In this document: positions 56,325 through 62,962 of the stretch, piece after piece
Position numbering within the stretch: position 1 is the first letter of the stretch
Layout of the letters: each line of letters opens with the position of its first letter
NCBI RefSeq assembly: GCF_017873135.1
Contig: NZ_JAGGJV010000004.1
Coordinates: forward strand, 124,001 to 188,000
Reading direction: 5' to 3'
Source: Rhizobium herbae
GTDB taxonomy: Bacteria > Pseudomonadota > Alphaproteobacteria > Rhizobiales > Rhizobiaceae
Length of the DNA stretch: 64,000 nucleotides
Notes under the pieces: generated by a model
The model's database searches: none
The model's input: only the letters and a program-made list of their open reading frames with translations
Told to the model about the DNA's origin: nothing
Position numbers and translations under genes: made by a program

Positions 56325-57271
56325 GACAGCGACCACCAGTAGCGCACGACGTGGAAGAAGATCGGCGCCGAGAAGACGACCGAATCCAGCCTGTCGATGA
56401 GCCCGCCATGGCCTTCGATGAGATTGCCCCAGTCCTTGACGCCGCGGTCCCGCTTGACCGCCGACATCACCAGCCCGCCGAAGAAGCCCATGAGGGTGAT
56501 GATGAACGACAATAGGCCTGCCTGGAATGGCGTAAACGGCGTGATCCACCACAGCGAAGCGCCAATCAGCGTCGCGCTGATCACGCCACCGACAAAGCCC
56601 TCGACCGTCTTCGACGGCGACAGGTTCGGGGCAATCTTGGTGCGCCCGAACAGCTTGCCCCAGACATATTGCAGGACATCGCTCAACTGGACGACGATTA
56701 CCAGGAAGGCGATCAGAAGCACGTTGCGCCCCTCGTAGCCGGGTATGTCGAGGGTCAGCAGCGCCGGCACATGCGAGGCGCAGAACACGCAGATCATCAG
56801 CGCCCACTGCACCTCGGCGATACGGAGGAGGAAGCGTTCCGTATCCCCCCGCAGGACGGAAATGATCGGCATCAGAAGAAAGGCATAGACCGGAATGAAG
56901 ATCGCGAAGATGCCGTATTCTTCAGCCCAGAGCAGGTAATACTGGATCGGCAGGACGATGAAGAAGGCCGAGGCCAGCGCCCAGTGATCGGCGCGCCGGG
57001 TATTGATGAGAGTGACGAATTCCCGCAGGGCGGCAAAGGAGCAGAAGGCGAAGAGGACGAGGACGCCGATCCGGCCTGCGATGAAGGCAAGGCCAATCAG
57101 GATGACCATGACCCACCAGGCCTTGATGCGGGCGTTGAGGTTGTCCACCGCGGCATTCGGCCCATTGGCGGAAAAGCGCCGCTGCAGCATGTAGCCGATC
57201 GCGGAGGCAAGGATGAGCACGCCGAAAATACCAAAAACCAGGGTCAAGAGATCGGAGCTTGCCGTATTCAT
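56321..57271 (-). CDS. CdsA-family phosphatidate cytidylyltransferase paralogue (316 aa)
   Basis: 316 aa with ~8 TM helices. The CdsA signature is intact near the C-terminus: 'PNLSPSKTVEGFVGG' and 'VKRDRGVKDWGNLIEGHGG' followed by 'LIDRLDSVVF'. It should activate a phosphatidic acid-like lipid with CTP to a CDP-lipid. The layout (long N-terminus, 'ALREFVTLINTRRADHWAL') fits the YnbB-type branch rather than the housekeeping CdsA normally beside dxr and bamA. It overlaps the acyltransferase gene upstream by 4 nt and the small membrane gene downstream by 4 nt. Confidence 0.9.
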   Translation of the reverse strand: MNTASSDLLTLVFGIFGVLILASAIGYMLQRRFSANGPNAAVDNLNARIKAWWVMVILIGLAFIAGRIGVLVLFAFCSFAALREFVTLINTRRADHWALASAFFIVLPIQYYLLWAEEYGIFAIFIPVYAFLLMPIISVLRGDTERFLLRIAEVQWALMICVFCASHVPALLTLDIPGYEGRNVLLIAFLVIVVQLSDVLQYVWGKLFGRTKIAPNLSPSKTVEGFVGGVISATLIGASLWWITPFTPFQAGLLSFIITLMGFFGGLVMSAVKRDRGVKDWGNLIEGHGGLIDRLDSVVFSAPIFFHVVRYWWSLS

Positions 57272-57912
57272 TCGCCGCTCCCCAAGGGTTTCGGAGACAG
57301 GGCCAACAGAGCGGCCTGTATTCTTTCGAGAAATGCGTCCTTGCCCTCGTTGGGCGTTATGCGCAGAGGGTTACCGAAGGTGACGGTGCAGATCAGCGGT
57401 ATCGGCACGATCTCGCCCTTCGGCATGACGCGATTGAGGTTGTTGATCCACACCGGCACGAGCTCCACATCCGGGCGGGCAGCGACCAGATGAAAGATAC
57501 CGCTCTTGAAGGGAAGGAGCCGCGCGTCCGTCTGATTTCGCGTCCCCTCGGGAAAGAGGATCAGCGACGAGCCATCATCGATCGCCGTGGTCATCAGTTC
57601 GATCGGATCCTGCGTCCGATTCTCGCGCTCACGCTCGATCAGCACCGCGTTGAAGACGTCGCGCCCGATGAACGCGCTGAGCTTTGATTTCAGCCAGTAT
57701 TCGGCACCGGCCACCGGGCGGGCGAGATGCCGCAGCCTCGGCGGCAGCACGGCCCAGACCAGCACGAAATCGCCATGGCTGGAATGGTTGGCGAAATAGA
57801 CGCAAGGCCGGGACGGCAGCCCCTCCTCCGGCCAGATGGCGCGAACCGCGGTTATCGCGCGGGCAAACAGAACGACGGCCGCCGCAGCGATCTTCGCAAC
57901 CAAAGCCTTCAT
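57268..57912 (-). CDS. PlsC-type 1-acylglycerol-3-phosphate acyltransferase paralogue (214 aa)
   Basis: A 214-aa acyltransferase with an N-terminal membrane helix (VAKIAAAAVVLFARAITAV), block I 'FANHSSHGDFVLVW' (NHxxxxD motif as NHSSHGD) and block III 'LILFPEGTRNQ' (FPEGTR). It should acylate a glycerophosphate-type acceptor. I chose ATG 57912; ATG 57939 is possible, and the frame further upstream runs into a tandem repeat and is not coding. It is the first gene of the overlapping four-gene lipid cassette. Confidence 0.88.
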   Translation of the reverse strand: MKALVAKIAAAAVVLFARAITAVRAIWPEEGLPSRPCVYFANHSSHGDFVLVWAVLPPRLRHLARPVAGAEYWLKSKLSAFIGRDVFNAVLIERERENRTQDPIELMTTAIDDGSSLILFPEGTRNQTDARLLPFKSGIFHLVAARPDVELVPVWINNLNRVMPKGEIVPIPLICTVTFGNPLRITPNEGKDAFLERIQAALLALSPKPLGSGE

Positions 57913-57990
57913 ACGGATTTCGCCCCCCGCCAGTCCCATGACGCTACTGTGACTGTAGCAACGGTTGCGGCAGGAGGAAAGCAGCCATTG

Positions 57991-58084
57991 GCGCTTGCGA
58001 TGCCGGGCAGCGCTTGCGATGCCGGGCAGCGCTTGCGATGCCGGGCAGCGCTTGCGATGCCGGGCAGCGCTTGCGATGCCGGGC
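57991..58084. repeat. 19-bp tandem repeat, ~4.9 copies
   Basis: The unit GCGCTTGCGATGCCGGGCA is repeated perfectly at 57991, 58010, 58029 and 58048, with an 18-nt partial copy from 58067. No spacers, so not CRISPR. It lies between the acyltransferase start and the GFA gene stop, i.e. in the presumed promoter region of the lipid cassette. Confidence 0.95.
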
Positions 58085-58103
58085 TTGCGCGCAAACCGGC
58101 ACG

Positions 58104-58520
58104 CTACGCCGGCGGCATCCTGTCGAATTTCGGCAGGGACGGATCGAGGTGATCCCATGCGTAACCGCGCATGCGATATGTCACCGCCTGCGGATTGTAC
58201 CGGCTCGGATCGTCAAGGCTTGCGGCATGCACCGCGAAAAGATCCGGCATCGCCGCGAACGTCAGATACACCGGCGACCCGCAGGCGGGGCAAAAGGCAT
58301 GCGTCTTGATACCGCCGCTATCGCCGGCAACGTCCCAGCCCGTCGCGTCCCCTTCAAGCTTCACGTCCTTCTTGTCGGCAAACGTCAGATAGGAGCCGTG
58401 TCCAGTGCCGCTCCTGTGCTGGCAATCCCGGCACTGGCAATCGTTCATGAAAAGCGGTTCGGCGGAAATTTCATAGCGGATTCGACCGCAGGCGCATCCG
58501 CCCGTGTAAGGCTTGCTCAT
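58104..58520 (-). CDS. GFA/Mss4-fold zinc protein (138 aa)
   Basis: A glutathione-dependent formaldehyde-activating enzyme-like protein with the full Cys set: 'TGGCACGRIRYEI' (CxC), 'CQCRDCQHRSG' and 'FCPACGSPVY' (CxxC). Proteins of this family bind zinc; few have proven enzyme activity. ATG 58520 gives the usual N-terminus (MSKPYTGGCACG). The frame is open upstream into the SRPBCC gene region, but that part is not coding. Same strand as the SRPBCC/ArsR pair 80 bp upstream. Confidence 0.9.
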   Translation of the reverse strand: MSKPYTGGCACGRIRYEISAEPLFMNDCQCRDCQHRSGTGHGSYLTFADKKDVKLEGDATGWDVAGDSGGIKTHAFCPACGSPVYLTFAAMPDLFAVHAASLDDPSRYNPQAVTYRMRGYAWDHLDPSLPKFDRMPPA

Positions 58521-58599
58521 CTCTCTTCTCCCACAAGATACTGTCAGGTCATGAAATGCTTCGAAGGCATCGAAAGTCCGTGTTTGCGCCCGCCGCGCA

Positions 58600-59082
58600 T
58601 CAGTGCAGCGGCTTCGCAGGATCCTGCTCGGCAGCGACGCTATCGAGGTTTCGGACAACCTTTTTCCAGCCGGCGCTCATGTTCCTGTAAGCGGTGTCGT
58701 TCTTCGGCAGCACGAAGCCGGAGTGAACAAGGCGAACACGCGTGCCGTTCTCGATCTTGGAGAGGACCCATGTGACGACGGTATCCAGCGGCGAGCCGTA
58801 TCCGACGTTTCCCTCGTGTCCGCCTTTCCAGGCATAGGAAAGGCGTTCATTCGGTATCACCTGCAGAACTTGGCAGCGAATGACGCCGTCCCACGCGCCG
58901 GCCGGCGTCGTCGTGAACGTAAAATGGGTACCTTCCACAGGCTCGAATCCGGTCGGCGCCATCAACCATCGGGCGATCAGGTCGCCGGACGTCAACGCCG
59001 TCCAGATCGTTTCCGGCGCATGCGGGAAGACCTCGTCGACCACGATATCCTGGGTAACGGATTTCAATGCGTTATCGTTCAT
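58600..59082 (-). CDS. SRPBCC/AHSA1-domain protein (160 aa)
   Basis: A START-like (AHSA1) protein: 'VVDEVFPHAPETIWTALTSG' then 'IARWLMAPTGFEPVEG' and 'LVHSGF' toward the C-terminus. It should have a hydrophobic ligand cavity; function unknown. It starts 4 nt inside the end of the ArsR gene (ATGA), the well-known ArsR-SRPBCC pairing of bacteria, where the regulator controls both. Confidence 0.92.
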   Translation of the reverse strand: MNDNALKSVTQDIVVDEVFPHAPETIWTALTSGDLIARWLMAPTGFEPVEGTHFTFTTTPAGAWDGVIRCQVLQVIPNERLSYAWKGGHEGNVGYGSPLDTVVTWVLSKIENGTRVRLVHSGFVLPKNDTAYRNMSAGWKKVVRNLDSVAAEQDPAKPLH

Positions 59083-59408
59083 GGATCGATCTCCTTGAGC
59101 AAGGTTCTGAGATTTGCGAACCGATCGCGCCAGAAGACGCCGTAATGGCTCATCCAGTCGACAAGCGGCTCGAGGCCCTCCGGACGGGCACGATAATAGA
59201 CGTTGCGCCCTTCCGGGCGCTCAACGACCAGGCCGGCGAGCTTCAACGATTTGAGATGCTGGGAGATCGCGCCCTGTGTCACCCCGCTCCCGCGCGTCAA
59301 CTCGACCACGGTAATCTCCTCGGATCCGACGACCCGCTCGAACAAGGCGCGACGTGTCGGGTCAGCGAGGGTGCGCAGGACAGCGGTGATATTGGTGACT
59401 TCGATCAT
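59079..59408 (-). CDS. ArsR-family transcriptional repressor (109 aa)
   Basis: A winged-HTH ArsR/SmtB regulator: 'VLRTLADPTRRALFERVVGS', recognition helix 'VTQGAISQHLKSLKLAGLV', wing 'RPEGRNVYYRARPEG'. No obvious Cys metal site; such regulators paired with SRPBCC genes may sense small organics. The start is close to its promoter, so the mRNA may be leaderless. Three CTAATCA heptamers spaced 18 bp upstream are candidate operators. Confidence 0.93.
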   Translation of the reverse strand: MIEVTNITAVLRTLADPTRRALFERVVGSEEITVVELTRGSGVTQGAISQHLKSLKLAGLVVERPEGRNVYYRARPEGLEPLVDWMSHYGVFWRDRFANLRTLLKEIDP

Positions 59409-59410
59409 GG

Positions 59411-59453
59411 CTAATCAAATAGTACACACTAATCAATAAGTCAATACTAATCA
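59411..59453 (-). promoter_or_regulatory. ArsR promoter with three CTAATCA repeats at 18-bp spacing
   Basis: CTAATCA occurs at 59411-59417, 59429-59435 and 59447-59453, each 18 bp apart. On the minus strand TTGACT (59444-59439), 17-bp spacer and TATTTG (59421-59416) make a promoter whose start would fall at or next to the ATG (59408). The repeats cover and flank both boxes, as expected for autorepression. Confidence 0.5.
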
Positions 59454-59502
59454 TTTAACCCGAGACTATCGCGCACGAGAACATCCGCCCAACGTGAAAC
59501 GC

Positions 59503-59528
59503 AAAAAGCCCGGACGAACCGGGCTTTT
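59503..59528 (-). terminator. Intrinsic terminator of rpmE
   Basis: AAAAGCCCGG pairs with CCGGGCTTTT around ACGAA; on the minus strand it ends in five T. It starts 28 nt after the rpmE stop. Confidence 0.9.
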
Positions 59529-59555
59529 CAAAAATCATAATCCAGCAGGAAAAGC

Positions 59556-59777
59556 TTAGAGGCCGAGACCTTCGAAGCGCTTCTTGAACTTGGAAACGCG
59601 GCCGCCGCGGTCCAGCATCTGCTGGTTGCCGCCGGTCCAGGCCGGATGCGACTTCGGGTCGATTTCAAGGTTCATGGTCTGGCCTTCCGTACCCCAGGTC
59701 GAGCGGGTTTCGTAAGCCGTGCCGTCTGTCATGACGACTTTGATCATGTGGTAAGCGGGATGGATATCAGCCTTCAT
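59556..59777 (-). CDS. rpmE: 50S ribosomal protein L31
   Basis: 73 aa, the alphaproteobacterial L31 type beginning [20 protein letters not shown] with '[16 protein letters not shown]' and a basic C-terminus. There are no Cys residues, so this is the zinc-independent (C-) form. ATG 59777 follows a CAGGAAG ribosome site. It is divergent from an ABC exporter gene, a common rhizobial neighbourhood. Confidence 0.97.
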   Translation of the reverse strand: MKADIHPAYHMIKVVMTDGTAYETRSTWGTEGQTMNLEIDPKSHPAWTGGNQQMLDRGGRVSKFKKRFEGLGL

Positions 59778-59994
59778 AACAATCTTCCTGCAAGTTCCAG
59801 GGTCCAATTGTCGCAAGCCATTTGCGGGCCATTGCGGCATGGGGACCGAACACGTAAATGAAGCCGCAGACCACTGAAGGGACCACGGCTTCCCAATTTG
59901 ATGCCGTGCCTATACATGATGGTCACCGGGATAACAAGTACCGCCGGAGAAGACTCGTGCGAGTTTTGCAGCTTCTTCCGCTATTGGAGGCAAC

Positions 59995-61800
59995 GTGTCG
60001 AATGAAGTCGTTCAGCCGGCGGGGCGAAAGTCCGTCCGCCCGCTGGTCAAGCTGCTGCCGTATATAAGGCGTTACCGAAATCTCGTCATCGGTGCCGGCA
60101 TTTCGCTCGTCGTCGCGGCCGTCACTACCCTGACGCTGCCGATGGCCGTACGCCGGATGATCGACCACGGGTTTTCGAATTCCGATTCCGGCTTCATCAA
60201 CACCTATTTCTCCATGCTGATGATCCTGGCGATCGTGCTGGCCCTTGCCAGCGCCGCCCGCTATTATTTCGTCATCACGCTTGGCGAGCGCATCGTCTCG
60301 GATCTGCGCCGCGATGTGTTCGATCATGTCACCCGGCTTTCCCCGTCCTTCTTCGACGTCAACCAGTCCGGCGAGATCGTCTCGCGGCTGACGGCCGACA
60401 CGACGCAGATCAAATCCGCCGTCGGCGCAACCGCCTCCGTGGCGCTGCGCAACACGATCCTGTGTCTCGGCGCCATCGGCATGATGGTCTATACCAGCCC
60501 GAAGCTGTCGAGCCTGGTGATTGCGGCAATCCCCGTCATCGTCTTCCCGCTGGTCGGCTTCGGCCGATCGGTGCGCCGCCGCTCGCGCGAGGCGCAGGAT
60601 ACGCTGGCAACAGCGTCGGCCTATGCCGGCGAGGCGATCTCGGCTGCCCGCACCGTCCAGGCCTTCAATGGCGAGGCCGCAGCACAAGCCCGCTACGGCA
60701 GCGCCGTCGAAAGCGCCTATCAAGCAGCACGCTCGGCCATCAAGGCCCGCTCCATCCTGACGGCATTTGCGATCACCATGATCTTCGGCAGCGTCGTCGC
60801 CGTCCTGTGGTTCGGCGCACAGGATGTCCTCTCCGGCACGCTGTCGGCGGGTACGCTCGGCCAGTTTCTGCTCTATTCGGTCTTTGCGGCCGGCAGCCTC
60901 GGCGCACTCTCGGAGGTCTGGGGCGAACTCTCGCAGGCAGCAGGCGCAGCCGAGCGCCTGAGTGAGCTGCTGGCCGAACAGCCGGAGATCACTGCGCCCG
61001 CCGATCCGCTCGCCATGCCGGAACCGGCGCAGGGTGCCGTGACCTTTGACGACGTGCACTTCGCCTATCCCTCGCGACCGGGCTACAAGAGCGTCAAGGG
61101 GCTGAGCTTTGCCATCAAGCCCGGCGAAACGGTTGCTGTCGTCGGCCCGTCCGGTGCAGGCAAAAGCACGGTTTTCTCGCTGCTTCTGCGTTTCTATGAC
61201 CCGGTCAAGGGAACGATCGCAGTCGACGGCGTCGATATCCGCGCCGTCGATCCGGAAAAACTGCGCCGCCGTATTGCCATCGTGCCGCAGGACGTGACGA
61301 TCTTTGCCGCCTCGATCCACGACAACATCGCCTTCGGCCTGCCGTCGGCATCCCGCGACATGGTGAAAGCCGCCGCCGTCGCCGCTCAGGCCGACGAATT
61401 CATCGCAAGGCTTGATCACGGCTACGACACGCAGGTCGGCGAACGCGGCATCACGCTGTCGGGCGGCCAGCGCCAGCGGATCGCCATTGCCCGCGCCATC
61501 CTGAAGAATGCGCCCATCCTGCTGCTCGACGAGGCGACCTCAGCACTCGATGCCGAGAGCGAAACGTTGGTTCAGAAGGCGCTGGACGGATTGATGCGCG
61601 AGCGCACCACGCTCGTTATCGCCCATCGCCTGGCGACAGTGCTCAAGGCCGATCGGATCCTGGTCATGGACCAGGGCCGGATCGTCGAGGAGGGAACGCA
61701 TGCCTCCCTCGTTCGCCAGGGCGGCCTCTATGCCAAGCTTGCCCGGTTGCAGTTCAACGATCACGGCCCGGAGCCGAACAACGTCGTCACGCTGGGCTAA
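59995..61800 (+). CDS. ABC transporter, fused permease/ATPase half-exporter (601 aa, MsbA/LmrA-like)
   Basis: An N-terminal six-TM domain (~25-320) is fused to an ATPase. Walker A GPSGAGKST at ~384-392, Q-loop 'IVPQDVTIF', signature LSGGQ at 488-492, Walker B 'PILLLDEATSALD' and switch His in 'LVIAHRLATV' are all intact. It works as a homodimer or heterodimer exporting lipids, peptides or drugs from the inner membrane; substrate unknown. The start is GTG at 59995 with TTGGAGG upstream. It is monocistronic and divergent from rpmE. Confidence 0.95.
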   Translation: MSNEVVQPAGRKSVRPLVKLLPYIRRYRNLVIGAGISLVVAAVTTLTLPMAVRRMIDHGFSNSDSGFINTYFSMLMILAIVLALASAARYYFVITLGERIVSDLRRDVFDHVTRLSPSFFDVNQSGEIVSRLTADTTQIKSAVGATASVALRNTILCLGAIGMMVYTSPKLSSLVIAAIPVIVFPLVGFGRSVRRRSREAQDTLATASAYAGEAISAARTVQAFNGEAAAQARYGSAVESAYQAARSAIKARSILTAFAITMIFGSVVAVLWFGAQDVLSGTLSAGTLGQFLLYSVFAAGSLGALSEVWGELSQAAGAAERLSELLAEQPEITAPADPLAMPEPAQGAVTFDDVHFAYPSRPGYKSVKGLSFAIKPGETVAVVGPSGAGKSTVFSLLLRFYDPVKGTIAVDGVDIRAVDPEKLRRRIAIVPQDVTIFAASIHDNIAFGLPSASRDMVKAAAVAAQADEFIARLDHGYDTQVGERGITLSGGQRQRIAIARAILKNAPILLLDEATSALDAESETLVQKALDGLMRERTTLVIAHRLATVLKADRILVMDQGRIVEEGTHASLVRQGGLYAKLARLQFNDHGPEPNNVVTLG

Positions 61801-61919
61801 AACCGCTTAACCGTTAATCCTCCATCCAAGGTTGCCCTCTTGGCATACCGCGCTATTGTTGACGTAGAGACGGCTTCATGCCGTTTTCCGGACAGGAACG
61901 TCTTTGGGAGGAGATTTGA

Positions 61920-62909
61920 ATGGCATTGTCTTTGTTGAAGCGGCGCACTGCGCTGGGTCTTGCAATGGTGGCGGCATCGGCGCTTGCTTTGGGCACCAAA
62001 GCGCAGGCGCAGGAATTTCCCGATCGCCCGGTAACCCTCGTGGTGCCGTTTGCCGCCGGCGGCTCGACCGACGTCGTTGCCCGCATCATCGGCCAGAAGA
62101 TGTCCGAGGATCTCGGCCAGCAGGTCGTGGTGGAAAACGTTGCGGGTGCCGGCGGCAATCTCGGTGCCGACCGGGTGGCAAGGGCCGAGCCCGATGGCTA
62201 CACGATCCTGATGGGAACGGTCGCGACCCACGCGCTCAATCCCTTGATCCTGAAGACCAAGCCCTATGATCCGGAGAAGGATTTCGCCCCGGTCTCGCTG
62301 CTGGTGCTCGTGCCCAATGTGCTCGTCGTCAATCCGGAACTGCCGGCCAAGAACGTCGCTGAGCTTCTGGCTCTTCTGAAGGCGGCACCGGAACAATATT
62401 CCTACGCCTCCTCGGGCAACGGCACGCCGTTGCATCTCTCCGGCGAACTGTTCAAGAAAATGGCCGGCGTCAACATGCAGCATGTTCCCTACAAGGGATC
62501 AGGCCCGGCGCTGAACGACGTCATCGGCAATCAGGTGCCGATCATGTTCGACAACCTGCCCTCGTCCTCCGGCCATATCAAATCCGGCACGCTCAGGGCG
62601 CTTGCCGTGACCACCAAGGAACGCGCGCCGTCCTTCCCGGATGTGCCGACCATCGCCGAAACCATTCCGGGCTACGAAACCTACACCTGGAATACGCTCT
62701 TTGCGCCCGCCGGAACCCCGAAGGAAGCCATCGACCGGCTCAACGCATCGGCAAAGAAAGCCTTGGCTGATCCGGCCGTCGCCGAAAAGATGAAGGATTT
62801 CAGCGCCACCATCGTCGCATCGACACCAGAGGAACTGGCAGTCCATGTGACGGCCGAGCTTGCCAAATGGGGTCCGGTGGTCAAGGACGCCAACGTCCAT
62901 CTGGATTGA
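61920..62909 (+). CDS. Tripartite tricarboxylate transporter substrate-binding protein (Bug/TctC, 329 aa)
   Basis: A periplasmic binding protein. A signal peptide (basic start KRRTALGLAMVAASALALG, cut after AQAQ) precedes the Bug fold: 'FPDRPVTLVVPFAAGGSTDVVAR', 'GNGTPLHLSGELFK' and 'PYKGSGPALNDVIGNQVPIMFD'. The TctA and TctB membrane partners are not adjacent, so it is an orphan Bug protein; many such exist and work with distant permeases or as sensors. Substrate unknown. GGGAGGA precedes the ATG. Confidence 0.93.
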   Translation: MALSLLKRRTALGLAMVAASALALGTKAQAQEFPDRPVTLVVPFAAGGSTDVVARIIGQKMSEDLGQQVVVENVAGAGGNLGADRVARAEPDGYTILMGTVATHALNPLILKTKPYDPEKDFAPVSLLVLVPNVLVVNPELPAKNVAELLALLKAAPEQYSYASSGNGTPLHLSGELFKKMAGVNMQHVPYKGSGPALNDVIGNQVPIMFDNLPSSSGHIKSGTLRALAVTTKERAPSFPDVPTIAETIPGYETYTWNTLFAPAGTPKEAIDRLNASAKKALADPAVAEKMKDFSATIVASTPEELAVHVTAELAKWGPVVKDANVHLD

Positions 62910-62918
62910 TTCTCAGGG

Positions 62919-62941
62919 GCTCTCCGGACAATCCGGAGAGC
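62919..62941. terminator. Stem-loop between convergent Bug and FAD-dehydrogenase genes
   Basis: GCTCTCCGGA pairs with TCCGGAGAGC around CAA. It lies 10 nt after the Bug stop. T-runs are absent on both sides, so it may be a weak or factor-assisted terminator. Confidence 0.5.
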
Positions 62942-62962
62942 TGTTCCCTTCGGCTGGCCCCA

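Noticed and set aside
57991-58084. CRISPR array
   Set aside because: The 19-bp units are contiguous with no spacers and no cas genes are present.
57913-58158. N-terminal extension of the PlsC-type acyltransferase through the tandem repeat
   Set aside because: The extension translates the 19-bp repeat and has no acyltransferase character; the usual membrane helix starts right after ATG 57912.
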